Shown: in pieces, positions 33,889-42,543 of the stretch
Numbering within the stretch: position 1 is the stretch's first letter
Layout: each line of letters begins with the position of its first letter
Source of the DNA: an uncultured Kiritimatiellota bacterium
GTDB taxonomy: Bacteria; Verrucomicrobiota; Kiritimatiellia; RFP12; DVOR01
DNA length: 53,890 bases
Reading direction: 5' to 3'
Assembly: GCA_944391065.1 (NCBI GenBank)
Contig: CALXSH010000008.1
Location: forward strand, 1 to 53,890
Made by a program: the position numbers and the translations under genes
Notes under the pieces: generated by a model
Databases searched by the model: none
Told to the model about the DNA's origin: nothing
What the model saw: only the letters and a program-made list of their open reading frames with translations

Positions 33889-35113
33889 CAGAATCCCCAT
33901 CAATGGCGTCATCCTCGACGCCGGCGCCTACGCCCTCCGCCCCTACATCGTCCGCGACACCGCCACGTTCCCGCAGGACGTCTCCGGAGCCTTGGCCAAT
34001 TGCGACCCCGCCCGTGACATCATACTTGAGGTCAATTCGCCCGGCGGCGTCTGCTCTGCCGGCTTCACCATCATCGACTCCGTCAATGACTGGTGCTGCG
34101 CAAATGGCCGCAAGTGTCACGTCGAGATCGGAGCTCAGGCATGCTCCATGGCCGCCGTCATCGCCTTCGCCTTCGACGGCGACGTCGCCGTCCATGACGG
34201 CACCATGGTCATGTTCCATTCCTCTCGCACCTTGGCGGAGGGCACAGCCTCCCAGATCCGCGACGCCGCCGACTGCCTCGAGGTCATCGACTCGGCCATT
34301 GCCCGCACCATTGCACGCCGCATTGGCAAGGGCGAAGCCGAGGCCCGCGAATGGATTGCCGGAACAAAAGAGACATTCCTCGGCTCCAAGCAGCTTATCG
34401 CACTCGGCCTCGCCGGCTCCGTCATCGGAACCGCCGAAGAGCCTCCCGCCGCCCCCGCCGTCGCCCTCAAAGGCTTCCGCTCCTTCGTCGCGTCCTTCGG
34501 CCTCCGCCGGGATGCCGGCGTCATGGCCGCCGTCGCCTGTGCCGAAGAGCTCGCCGACCCCGAGCCGCCCGCCGACCCCACGCCGCCGGCCGACCCCACG
34601 CCGCCGGCCGACCCCGCGCAGCCTGCCGATCCCGCGCCGCCTGCCGATCCCGCGCCGCCTGCCGAGCCCGCACAGCCAGCCGACCCCACGCCGCCGGCCG
34701 ACCCCACGCCGCCGGCCGACCCCGAGCCTGCCGCCCAGGCCGCCGCGGCCCCCGCCGCAGACATCAAGGCCATCATCGACTCCGCCGTCGCCTCCGCTGT
34801 CGCCGTCGCTGTCGCCCCCCTCAATGACCGCATCACCGCCCTAACCGGCGAACTCTCCGCGGCCACCGCTCGCGCCACCGCCGCCGAGGCAGCCCTCGAC
34901 GCCGCCAAGCGCACCGCCGACGACCTCCGCAAGAACATCGTCTCCGGCGCATGCAAACCCCCGGCCACCAAAGCCGCCCCCGCCGCCAACCGTCCCGCCG
35001 GCGAAGTCCTTTCTGATTGGTACCGCGCCGTCAAGGCCTGCGGCGGCTCCATGCAGGAAGCCGCACGCAAACACCCCGAACTCTTTGAGGCTGCGAAGGT
35101 CGCGGCCCTCTGA
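33881..35113 (+). CDS. Prohead protease fused to scaffold (gpC/Nu3-like)
   Basis: This 410-aa protein has an N-terminal ClpP/S49-type serine protease with LEVNSPGGVCSAGF near residues 49-62, the nucleophile Ser in ACSMAAVIAFA near 89-99, and MFH near 113-115. The family matures the capsid. A Pro-rich tandem repeat of PPADPT/PPADPA (about residues 228-283) follows, then a coiled coil (TALTGELSAATARATAAEAALDA) and a C-terminal segment like a capsid scaffold. The DNA start at 33881 follows AAAGGAAA and overlaps the portal stop by 8 bp. Confidence 0.85.
   Translation: MNNRIPINGVILDAGAYALRPYIVRDTATFPQDVSGALANCDPARDIILEVNSPGGVCSAGFTIIDSVNDWCCANGRKCHVEIGAQACSMAAVIAFAFDGDVAVHDGTMVMFHSSRTLAEGTASQIRDAADCLEVIDSAIARTIARRIGKGEAEAREWIAGTKETFLGSKQLIALGLAGSVIGTAEEPPAAPAVALKGFRSFVASFGLRRDAGVMAAVACAEELADPEPPADPTPPADPTPPADPAQPADPAPPADPAPPAEPAQPADPTPPADPTPPADPEPAAQAAAAPAADIKAIIDSAVASAVAVAVAPLNDRITALTGELSAATARATAAEAALDAAKRTADDLRKNIVSGACKPPATKAAPAANRPAGEVLSDWYRAVKACGGSMQEAARKHPELFEAAKVAAL
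34561..34730 (+). repeat. 18-bp tandem coding repeat (PPADPT/A)
   Basis: About nine to ten units based on CCGCCGGCCGACCCCACG and its GCG variant. It encodes a stiff Pro-rich linker between the protease and scaffold domains. Unit number is likely to vary between relatives. Confidence 0.8.
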
Positions 35114-35142
35114 CACCCCCACAAACCAAAAGGAGCATACCC

Positions 35143-36144
35143 ATGCCTCTGCCTACAGAAAGAACCGCGGCCCCCGAACTCACCGCCGCCGTCGCCTACA
35201 ACAACCTCCCCGGATTCTGCACCTTCCAGCGGATCCTCCCGATCGTCCGCGTCAAGGAGCGCTCCACATACATCTCCTTCACCAAGGCGGTCACCAAGAC
35301 CGAGCTCGGCATCACCGGGACTCTCTCCGCGGACTTCGACGCAGCCCCCACCGACACCAAGGTCTCGACCTCCAACGCCACCGTCGCCCTCAAATCCCTC
35401 AAGCAGCGACGCTATGTGACGTTCAATGAGGAGCAGAACTTTGGCAATATCGACAACGTCAAAATCGTCGGCGGCTCCCGCGTCGCCAAGGCTGAGCTCG
35501 GCAACCTCGAGTGCGCCGTCTGGGCCGCCCTCGCCGCGGCTAAGTCCTATACCGGCACCCAGAACAAGCTCGCTAAGGGCTCCATCCGCTCCGCCCTCGC
35601 CACCGCGGCCCGTGACGTCAGCTGCACCGGCAAGCCCGTGCTCTGGATGGCCCACTCGACCTTCCTCCGGATCACCCAGACACCCGAGATCGCCGACCGC
35701 CTCACGGTGTTCGCCAAGGCCGCCTCCGACCAGGGCTTCATGATCGTAGAGCCCCAGAAGCTCGCCGCCGCCCTCTCCTCGCTCCTGGCCATCGCCGAGA
35801 TCGTCGTCTCCGATGACAATCTCGTCCCCTCCTCCTGCGCCAATGCCATCGTCGTCATCGGCCGCCAGGATGAGATCATGGGCCGCGCGGTCGAGGCGAT
35901 TGACCTGGCCAAGGGCCTCCCGATCGCCGGCGCGCTCCTCTGCCAGGCTCCGGTCGAGGCGCCTGTCGATGCCTTCCCGCTGGCAACCCTCTATTGCTTC
36001 GCTGACAACAGTCAGCAGCGCAACGTCTTCGACGCCCTCGCCTCCCTGGGGATTTTCAACTCGAACTTCGACGTCGGCCTCCAGATCTTCACCCTCGGCG
36101 ACGCCTCCGAATACGTCGACGAGGCGGCTGATGCCGGAGCCTAA
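35143..36144 (+). CDS. Major capsid protein
   Basis: This 333-aa protein is assigned by place (directly after protease/scaffold, strong AAAAGGAG site) and by look. An N-terminal arm is followed by a beta-rich segment (VKERSTYISFTKAV), a long central helix region and a C-terminal FADNSQQRNVFDALASLGIFN segment. Size and lack of signal peptide fit an HK97-fold shell protein. The family cannot be named with certainty. Confidence 0.75.
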   Translation: MPLPTERTAAPELTAAVAYNNLPGFCTFQRILPIVRVKERSTYISFTKAVTKTELGITGTLSADFDAAPTDTKVSTSNATVALKSLKQRRYVTFNEEQNFGNIDNVKIVGGSRVAKAELGNLECAVWAALAAAKSYTGTQNKLAKGSIRSALATAARDVSCTGKPVLWMAHSTFLRITQTPEIADRLTVFAKAASDQGFMIVEPQKLAAALSSLLAIAEIVVSDDNLVPSSCANAIVVIGRQDEIMGRAVEAIDLAKGLPIAGALLCQAPVEAPVDAFPLATLYCFADNSQQRNVFDALASLGIFNSNFDVGLQIFTLGDASEYVDEAADAGA

Positions 36145-36295
36145 TCGTCCCGGCCAAGACTTCCGCACCGCCGGCCGCCGGACTTTCGTGCGTTTTCATC
36201 GGCGGCGGGCGGGCCCCTGCTCTCCTTCAGGGGTATAGAGCATACGGTGAATCAGAAAGCGCACACCCCTTTCCTCCAATGACGGAGACAATGAG

Positions 36296-36637
36296 ATGAC
36301 AGACTCTTGTAACGGCGCGAGTTACAATCCCATGTTCGATTCCCCTGCTGCCTGGCAGGCGTTCATGGATTCACGCGTCGTGGTTGCGTCAGCCGGCGGC
36401 TCCGTCTCCCTCATGGCCTCCGTCATTCTCTCCACCAAGGACTCCGCCGCACTCGCCTACGGCTGCGACGTCTACGGCATCGTCTTCCTCGCCAAGGACT
36501 GGCCCCTGACCTCAGGACCCGCCCGAGGCTCCATGATCACCCTCGACAATGGCCGTCGCCTCTACGTCGCCGACGCCTCGCGTCATGATTCCTGTTGGCA
36601 CATCCGCGCCATGAGCCGACTCACCGCACAACGCTGA
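36296..36637 (+). CDS. Head-completion or connector protein
   Basis: This 113-aa protein (MTDSCNGASYNPMFDSPAAW...) has the second half ALAYGCDVYGIVFLAKDWPL...DNGRRLYVADASRHDS beta-rich, like the small head-tail connector (lambda FII / head closure) proteins. It follows the capsid gene after 151 bp of non-coding DNA. Assignment is by order, not by motif. Confidence 0.5.
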   Translation: MTDSCNGASYNPMFDSPAAWQAFMDSRVVVASAGGSVSLMASVILSTKDSAALAYGCDVYGIVFLAKDWPLTSGPARGSMITLDNGRRLYVADASRHDSCWHIRAMSRLTAQR

Positions 36638-36651
36638 GAAAGGAGCCTCCC

Positions 36652-36993
36652 GTGTCCCGCTTCGTCTGCACTTCGCGCGGCGTCTCCCTCGCTCTCCGCT
36701 CACGCGGCGGACAGATCGCCCGCCGCGTCATGGCCGACTCCGTCGTCTCCGAAATCATGCCCGAGGGACACGTCCGATTCATCATCCAGCCCGTCGAGCT
36801 TCGCGACCGACTCTTCCAGCCAGCCTCCGCCTGGCGCCTCATCGATGAGGTCTCAGGCACGGCCTACCTCGTCACGTCCGATCCCTCCGTCCTCCCCGAC
36901 GGCACCGTTGTCCTCGAGGCCAAAGCCGTCAACCTCTTCAAGGCCGAGCAGGCCTTAGTCCGTAAGCCCATAGGCATCGCCGCATTCGCATGA
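36652..36993 (+). CDS. Head-tail joining protein
   Basis: This 113-aa protein starts at GTG 36652, after AAAGGAG, giving VSRFVCTSRGVSLALRSRGG. Mostly beta, with SAWRLIDEVSGTAYLVTSDPSVLPDGTVVLEA near residues 61-92. By order it corresponds to a connector between head and tail. Confidence 0.5.
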   Translation: MSRFVCTSRGVSLALRSRGGQIARRVMADSVVSEIMPEGHVRFIIQPVELRDRLFQPASAWRLIDEVSGTAYLVTSDPSVLPDGTVVLEAKAVNLFKAEQALVRKPIGIAAFA

Positions 36994-37005
36994 GGGTCTC
37001 CTGCC

Positions 37006-37578
37006 ATGCCCCGTCATTTCTGGTTTGAGGCCCTCGTGGATCCAAAAGACGTCGAGCGCCTCCGCCGCATCGGAAAGCAGCAGCCGGCCGTCATCCGCAA
37101 AACCGTCTCAGGATCCCTCGGCCACGTCCGCGGCAAACTGGTCCAGGCGCTTAAAGAAGGCGGTGGTGTTGCCGGTGTGCCCCCGTTCCAACCGCGCTCC
37201 GACGTCACCCTTCGGATGAAGGGCGGAAAGCGCTGGGGAGGCCTCCTGACTGCCAAACGTGCCAGTCCTATCGGGACGTGGTTCGGACCCGGCCGCAGCG
37301 TGCAGTACATCGGGTTCAAGGACGCGCTCCGACCCGCGCTTCTCTTTGGTCAGACCTTGCAGACCTCTCGCGATCGGTACCTCTCCTCGAGGGCCGCCAA
37401 TATCCTCGCGTGGCGTCATAAGCTCCCGCGCGGATCCGTGCCTAAACTCTACAGCAGGCCGGCCCGTCCCATGATCAGGCCCTTCGCAAGGTGGCTGAAG
37501 AATAACGCCCGCAGCGTCATCTTCAGGCACCTCGCCGAGAACGTCCGCAAATCCGTCCAGGCAGAAGGGAAGAAGTGA
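37006..37578 (+). CDS. Minor tail protein Z-like
   Basis: This 190-aa basic protein matches lambda gpZ in size (192 aa) and place (before the gpU-like and tail-tube genes). It has RLRRIGKQQPAVIRKTVSGSL near the N terminus, like the helical start of gpZ proteins, and a conserved-looking GKRWGGLL turn. Confidence 0.6.
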   Translation: MPRHFWFEALVDPKDVERLRRIGKQQPAVIRKTVSGSLGHVRGKLVQALKEGGGVAGVPPFQPRSDVTLRMKGGKRWGGLLTAKRASPIGTWFGPGRSVQYIGFKDALRPALLFGQTLQTSRDRYLSSRAANILAWRHKLPRGSVPKLYSRPARPMIRPFARWLKNNARSVIFRHLAENVRKSVQAEGKK

Positions 37579-37580
37579 CC

Positions 37581-38129
37581 ATGGCCCTCCCCCTCATCTT
37601 CGACTTCATCGAGACGCTCTCAGAAGAGCTCTCCCGACCCGGCGGCCCAGTCGACGCCGCATCTGTCGCCGCCTTCGGCGTCTCCCCCGTCATCGCCACC
37701 GGTTCCCTCTACTCCGACGGCAACGACCTCAATGAGGAGCACGCCCCCTTCATCGAGATCTATCCGGGATCCGATGCCATCGAGCTGGAGCTCTACCGCC
37801 TCGACGAATCCGGATACACCGCAGCACCGCGCGCCTTCTCGCTCGGTGTCAGAATAGGCCTCCGGATCGACGGCCCTGGCGAACTCCCCCCGCGCAACCC
37901 CGCAACACAAAGCGGCCCAATCCTCTACGCCTCCGGACACGGCCGCGCGGGCGAAGCCTTCGCCCTCCGCGTCATAGCCGCCCTTGTCGACTCCTGCGCC
38001 GCACATGGCGGTTACATACCTACCGGATGCTCCGGCGTCTACGACGGCGCCAGAGACTTCCCCCTCGAGACTTACGTTTACGAACTCACATTCGGCGTCC
38101 CCCGCACCACCGGACGCGGCGCCTATTGA
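37581..38129 (+). CDS. Tail terminator-like protein (gpU position)
   Basis: This 182-aa protein is placed between gpZ-like and tail-tube genes. It carries ELELYRLDE and SLGVRIGLRIDG strands and may cap the tail tube next to the head. ATG 37581 is preferred for its distance from AAGGGA; GTG 37575 overlapping the previous stop is possible. Confidence 0.5.
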   Translation: MALPLIFDFIETLSEELSRPGGPVDAASVAAFGVSPVIATGSLYSDGNDLNEEHAPFIEIYPGSDAIELELYRLDESGYTAAPRAFSLGVRIGLRIDGPGELPPRNPATQSGPILYASGHGRAGEAFALRVIAALVDSCAAHGGYIPTGCSGVYDGARDFPLETYVYELTFGVPRTTGRGAY

Positions 38130-38150
38130 CACACAGAAAGGACCATATCC

Positions 38151-38588
38151 ATGCCTCTCCCCTCCGGCTCCCAGCCCTCCGCACGCGTTTACACCCGCGC
38201 ACGCGTCACCATCGGATCCGTCGCTTATGACACCGTCTCCGTGCCCCCCGGCATCACGGACAAGTGCGATCCCGTCCTCGTGACCACCCTCGACTCCGTC
38301 TACCAGCTCGCCCTCCCCGGCTGCGTGGTCAAGACCGACGCCTTCGAGATGTCCTTCCTCCGCACCTCCGGCGTCACACCGCCCGCCGCGAGAGACACCG
38401 GCAACCTCGTCTTCTCGGCCGACATCTCCGTCAATGGCGGCACCCCCGCCACCGAATCCCTCACCGTCCCCGTCACCGTCACCTCCGTCGGCCCCGACGT
38501 GATCGAAGCCGACGGCAACCGAATCGACACCTGGAAGGTCACCCTCCAGCCCACCAACGTCGGCCGCACGGCCGGCACGGAGGATTGA
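38151..38588 (+). CDS. Major tail tube protein (gpV position)
   Basis: This 145-aa beta-rich protein (TRARVTIGSVAYDTVSVPPG, FEMSFLRTSG, VTVTSVGPDVIEADGN) has its own strong ribosome site (GAAAGGA). The place before the G/GT chaperone pair and its composition fit the tail tube subunit. Confidence 0.65.
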   Translation: MPLPSGSQPSARVYTRARVTIGSVAYDTVSVPPGITDKCDPVLVTTLDSVYQLALPGCVVKTDAFEMSFLRTSGVTPPAARDTGNLVFSADISVNGGTPATESLTVPVTVTSVGPDVIEADGNRIDTWKVTLQPTNVGRTAGTED

Positions 38589-38623
38589 TTCGCATTCGCA
38601 CAGCACAAAAGGAGAAAGCGCAC

Positions 38624-38959
38624 ATGATGACATCCTTCTACGGCTCCCTCTGCCCCCGCCGAGCCAAATCCTTCAATGGTATCAGGCTCTACACGGCAGG
38701 CCTCCCGGTCAAGCTGCTCCGTGACCTGATGGCCATGCCCGACACCCCCGACGGCAATCTCGCACGCCTCCAGACCTTCGCCGAGGCCGCCACCGCCTTT
38801 ATCTGCACCGACACGGCCGGCGGAGATGAACCCGGCCGGATGCGAGACGGCTGCTCAGTCGAGGGAATGGAGGAGTGGCCCGCCGACCTCCTCGAGGAAG
38901 TCTTCCTCTGGGCCCTCAAGGGTGAGGACGGCAAGGAGGGACGCGTCCCTTTGCCCTGA
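38624..38959 (+). CDS. Tail assembly chaperone G
   Basis: This 111-aa helical acidic protein starts MMTSFYGSLCPRRAKSFNGI. It is the short product of a G/GT pair: near its end the frame contains CCCTTTG and stops two codons later (TGA 38957-38959). In lambda-type phages the short form coats the tape measure protein and the frameshifted long form recruits tail tube subunits. AAAAGGAG precedes the start. Confidence 0.75.
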   Translation: MMTSFYGSLCPRRAKSFNGIRLYTAGLPVKLLRDLMAMPDTPDGNLARLQTFAEAATAFICTDTAGGDEPGRMRDGCSVEGMEEWPADLLEEVFLWALKGEDGKEGRVPLP

Positions 38960-39315
38960 TTGCCGGCGGCGGCATCGATCGCCTCCTTCGCGAGGCCTCC
39001 GCCTCCGGCAATCCAATCCCGCCCGGGACTCCCGCCGAGGATGTCGCCGACCTCGTGCCGGCAATTGCCTGGCACAGGTGGCTTCCCCGCGCCATGGCCG
39101 ACCTCATCAGTCTGGTCAATAACCGCCTCAGAGGACACGATGAGGAACCCATCCGCCCCGTCGACGCGCTCGACAGCTGGGGCCTCGTCGCCCTCGCCGA
39201 TGAGCTCCGAGGCGCCGAAGAAGTCCGCCGAAAGGCCGACTTCGTGACCAACCTCAACGCCCTCGCCTGCCGCCTCCGTCAATACGGCACCGTCGAGATT
39301 ACAGTAAAGGAGTAA
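38926..39315 (+). CDS. T extension of tail chaperone GT (-1 frame)
   Basis: This frame is open from 38926 to 39315 in the -1 phase relative to G. It has no credible start upstream of GTG 39055, and that one has no ribosome site. A -1 slip at CCCTTTG (38947-38953) would make a G-T fusion of about 230 aa that continues ALIAGGGIDRLLREASASG. The T part is helical, ending VEITVKE two bases before the tape-measure gene. Confidence 0.7.
   Translation, partial: GRQGGTRPFALIAGGGIDRLLREASASGNPIPPGTPAEDVADLVPAIAWHRWLPRAMADLISLVNNRLRGHDEEPIRPVDALDSWGLVALADELRGAEEVRRKADFVTNLNALACRLRQYGTVEITVKE
38947..38953 (+). promoter_or_regulatory. -1 ribosomal frameshift site
   Basis: C CCT TTG in the G frame fits X-XXY-YYZ exactly. 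After slipping, both codons re-pair as CCC and TTT. The G stop follows at 38957, and the -1 frame stays open for 120 more codons. Confidence 0.75.
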
Positions 39316-39317
39316 CC

Positions 39318-40781
39318 ATGGCCGGACAGGTCGCTACCGCTGTAGCAATCCAAATCAAGGGCAAGGACTCGACCAAGAGAGCCTTCGACTCCGCCGCGAA
39401 GAATGCCGAGGGGCTCGGCTCCAAGATGTCCAAGGCCCTCAAGGTCACCGCCGCCGCCATCGGCGTCGGTACCCTGGGAATGAAGGTCAAGTCCGCCCTC
39501 GATGACATGACCAGGCTCCATGACCTCGCACAGCAGTCCGGCGTCTCCTCATCCTGGCTCACGCAGTTCACCGGCGCGCTCGGCCAGGCAGGCATCAATC
39601 TCAAGATCAACGATATTGTCAACAGCATCCAGAAGCTGAATGCCGGCCTTGTCAACACCGAGAAGATCGCCGCCCTCGACAAGCTCGGCATCGACATCCG
39701 CGACCTTCAGGGCCTCGCCCCCGAAAAGGCCTTCCTAGGATTCCTCGAAAAAGTCGCCGCCGTCAATGATGAGCAGACCCGCTCCCTCGCCCTCATGCGC
39801 GGCATGGAAGAAATGGGCCTCAAGTTGGCCCCCCTCCTCCGCCAGGGACCCGAGGCATTCTCAGAGTCCCTCGGCAAAGTCATGCAGATGATTCCCTCCG
39901 TCTCCGACAAGACGGTAGACCTCGCCACTGGCACCTCGAACGCCCTCAGCGTCGTGTCCCAGGATATGCAGAAAACATTCTGGGCAGGTCTCGGATCCCT
40001 CCTCGGCTATACCGACTCCGCAGCAGGCGGAATCGAGGCGGCAATCCAGAGGTCCTACTTCACCGCGAAGGCCTTCGCCGAAAACTTCGCTGTCATCGTC
40101 GGCTCCGTCATCTCCAATACCGTATCACTGATCAAGGTTGCGACAGCCGACATCGATGCAGCCCTCGGAATCTGTTACAACAAGTTCAGGCAAGTATCCA
40201 CCGCTCTCTCCGGATACATCGCCTACCGCATCGCCGAGGCTCAGGGCTTCAGCCAGGAAGGCCTCGACGCCATCGCCGAGGCCGCAGCCAGAACAGCGTC
40301 CCGATACGGATCGAAGGTCAATGAGATCATCGAGAAGACCGGAGTCTCCTTCAGGGAGGTCGGCGCAACCCTCGCCGAGAATGAGGCCGAACTCCGCCGC
40401 AAGATCGCCGACATCGATGCCGGCGTCGCCGCAAAGGCGAAGCTCTCCGTCATCGCGCCTCCTGAATCCGCGCTTGCGGTACTCTCCGACTCGGTCAAGT
40501 CCGCAACCAAAAAGGGTGTGAAGGACGGCCTCATGGAGGGCATCGAGGCTACCTCCTACGACGCGCTCAAGCAGACCATCAAGAGCGCATCCTCCGCACT
40601 CTCCGCCGCCTGGTCCCCAAGCTCCGCGCCCTCCGCACTCTCCCGCGTCTCCTCCTCCCCCTCTGTCGTCTCATCCGTCCGCTACGGATCGGGTACCGCC
40701 AAAATCGAGGCTCTCATGAAGCAGCTCCTCACCGTCGTCACCGGCGGCGTCAATGCCGTCAAGAAACTGGAGGCCTTCTGA
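39318..40781 (+). CDS. Tail tape measure protein
   Basis: This 487-aa protein has the N-terminal pattern AIQIKGKDSTKRAFDSAAKNAEGLGSK common to tape measures. Two hydrophobic stretches follow (VTAAAIGVGTLGMKV and FAVIVGSVISNTVSLI) among helical segments. It follows the G/GT pair, as in lambda. At roughly 0.15 nm per residue it predicts a short tail of about 70 nm (family rule, not measured). Confidence 0.82.
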   Translation: MAGQVATAVAIQIKGKDSTKRAFDSAAKNAEGLGSKMSKALKVTAAAIGVGTLGMKVKSALDDMTRLHDLAQQSGVSSSWLTQFTGALGQAGINLKINDIVNSIQKLNAGLVNTEKIAALDKLGIDIRDLQGLAPEKAFLGFLEKVAAVNDEQTRSLALMRGMEEMGLKLAPLLRQGPEAFSESLGKVMQMIPSVSDKTVDLATGTSNALSVVSQDMQKTFWAGLGSLLGYTDSAAGGIEAAIQRSYFTAKAFAENFAVIVGSVISNTVSLIKVATADIDAALGICYNKFRQVSTALSGYIAYRIAEAQGFSQEGLDAIAEAAARTASRYGSKVNEIIEKTGVSFREVGATLAENEAELRRKIADIDAGVAAKAKLSVIAPPESALAVLSDSVKSATKKGVKDGLMEGIEATSYDALKQTIKSASSALSAAWSPSSAPSALSRVSSSPSVVSSVRYGSGTAKIEALMKQLLTVVTGGVNAVKKLEAF

Positions 40782-41081
40782 ATGACACGCATCTCCATCC
40801 CCGGCAAGGGCCTCGCCGCCGTCCTCTCCGGCGATCCCCTCCGCAAGAGCAACGACAATAAGGTCGTCTTCGCCGTCTCCGGCAATCCCGGCATTGATCT
40901 CAATTGGTACATTGTCGATCGCGGAGGCCGCTTCCTGCAGGCCGGCGACGCCATTGCAGACGGCAACCCCGTCGACGTCGACCTCCGAGACTTCGCCGCC
41001 GACTCCGTCGTCCTCCTCCAGGTCGCCTGCGACAAAGACATCCTGGTCAATCAGCTCATCCATATCCACGCGGGGGCATGA
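40782..41081 (+). CDS. Small tail protein of unknown function
   Basis: This 99-aa beta-rich protein (MTRISIPGKGLAAVLSGDPL...) has VVFAVSGNPGIDLNWYIVDRGG near the centre. It begins directly after the tape-measure stop and overlaps the next gene by ATGA. No family is recognised; probably a tail-tip or fibre-attachment protein. Confidence 0.5.
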   Translation: MTRISIPGKGLAAVLSGDPLRKSNDNKVVFAVSGNPGIDLNWYIVDRGGRFLQAGDAIADGNPVDVDLRDFAADSVVLLQVACDKDILVNQLIHIHAGA

Positions 41082-42541
41082 CCACCATGCAGCAGACCGA
41101 GATGCTCATCAACTACTCGCGCCTCGGCCTCACGGTCAGGCCCGAACTCTTCGCCGTCCCCGCTCAGATTCGCCTCGCCGTCCGCGGCCTCGCCGCCTCA
41201 TCCACGCTCCGCCTCATCGCATGCGACGGCTCCGTCATCGCCCAGACCGACGTCGCCGCCGACGGCTCGGCAATCCTCAATACCAATACCACCTCAGCCG
41301 TTGCCCTCATCGGCCAGGCACCCGTCGGCGCCGTCGTCATCGCGCACCTCCAGCTCGGAGCACCCGATGCCATCCTCGGGTCCTCCCCTGTCGGCCTCAT
41401 CCGCAATTGGATCGCATCCGCCGTCCCTCCGGAGGCCGTCACACCCGAAGAGCGCGTCCTCACAACGCTCGACTATAACGACCTTGTCGGCAGGCTCATG
41501 GCAGAAACCTCCGCCCGAGTCTCATCCGACAACGCCCTCGCCTCCGTCGACGCCGCCGTCCTCGAAGACCTCCGCGCCGTTGACACCCGAGTCAAAACCC
41601 TCGAGACCGCAGACGCGGCAAAGACCGAGGCCATCGCAGAGCTCCGCACCGACCTCTCCGCTCTCGACTCCGCACTCGCCGCCAAGGCCGACACCGCCGA
41701 CCTCGCCGCGGAAACCGCCCGCGCCAAATCAGCCGAGGCCGGCCTCGCCGAAGCGCAGACCGCCCTCGGTGACCGCCTCACGACGGCCGAGAGCACCCTC
41801 ACTGGCAAGGCCAATCATACAGCTCTCGCCGCAGAGGTCGAGCGCGCCCTCTCCGTCGAGTCCACACTCTCATCCAAACTCTCAACCCTCTCCGGCATCG
41901 TCGGCGGCATCCAGGGCTCCCTCACCGGCAAGGCCTCCGTCGCCGCACTCGAGGCAGAGGCCGCCCGCGCCAAGGGCGTCGAAAACGCCCTCCGCTCAGA
42001 CCTCGCCGCCGCCTCGTCCACGGCCAACGCCGCAGCCGCCAAGGCCGCTTCCAATGAGGTCGCCATCCAGTCCGTCACCGCCGAGATTGACGCCAAGGCA
42101 CCCGCCTCCGCACTCGAGGCAGAGGCAGCCCGCGCCAAAGCCGCCGAGGCCGCCATCGGCGGACGCATCGACCGCCTCGAGACCTCCGTCTCTGGCGCCC
42201 AGTCCAAGGCCGACGCCGCAGCCGCCAAGGCCGCCTCCGTCGAAACCGGCCTCGCCGCGCTCTCCAATCGCGTCGCCGCATCCGCCACAGCCTCCGCCCT
42301 CGCCGCAGAGATCGACCGCGCCACCCTCGCAGAGGAGGCTATCCGCAGAAACGTCTCAGACCTCTCCGCAACCGTCGAGGGCCTCGCCGCCTCCGCCGGC
42401 TCCGTCACCCTCCCCGAATCCACGCGGGCCTATCTCGCAACCCTCTCATCCTTCGACCCCTCCACAGCCTCTGTCGGCGACATTTTCGCCGTCGTCGGTA
42501 TTCTGGCTCAGTTCGTCGTCTCCCTCTATCAGGAGCCCTAA
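41078..42541 (+). CDS. Coiled-coil tail fibre-like protein
   Basis: This 487-aa protein has its first ~130 residues alpha/beta; from about 150 to 460 it is a long Ala-rich coiled coil with repeats such as LAAEVERALSVESTLSSKL, ALEAEAARAKGVENALRS and ALEAEAARAKAAEAAIGG. It ends in a hydrophobic segment (FAVVGILAQFVVSLYQ). Trimeric fibre shafts and tail spikes look like this. The hydrophobic C terminus is unusual for a fibre. Confidence 0.65.
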   Translation: MTTMQQTEMLINYSRLGLTVRPELFAVPAQIRLAVRGLAASSTLRLIACDGSVIAQTDVAADGSAILNTNTTSAVALIGQAPVGAVVIAHLQLGAPDAILGSSPVGLIRNWIASAVPPEAVTPEERVLTTLDYNDLVGRLMAETSARVSSDNALASVDAAVLEDLRAVDTRVKTLETADAAKTEAIAELRTDLSALDSALAAKADTADLAAETARAKSAEAGLAEAQTALGDRLTTAESTLTGKANHTALAAEVERALSVESTLSSKLSTLSGIVGGIQGSLTGKASVAALEAEAARAKGVENALRSDLAAASSTANAAAAKAASNEVAIQSVTAEIDAKAPASALEAEAARAKAAEAAIGGRIDRLETSVSGAQSKADAAAAKAASVETGLAALSNRVAASATASALAAEIDRATLAEEAIRRNVSDLSATVEGLAASAGSVTLPESTRAYLATLSSFDPSTASVGDIFAVVGILAQFVVSLYQEP

Positions 42542-42543
42542 GC

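Noticed and set aside
34135-36168. 677-codon open frame antisense to the capsid and protease genes
   Set aside because: Low-complexity Gly/Ala/Ser-rich product opposite two clear phage genes with proper ribosome sites; a shadow frame.
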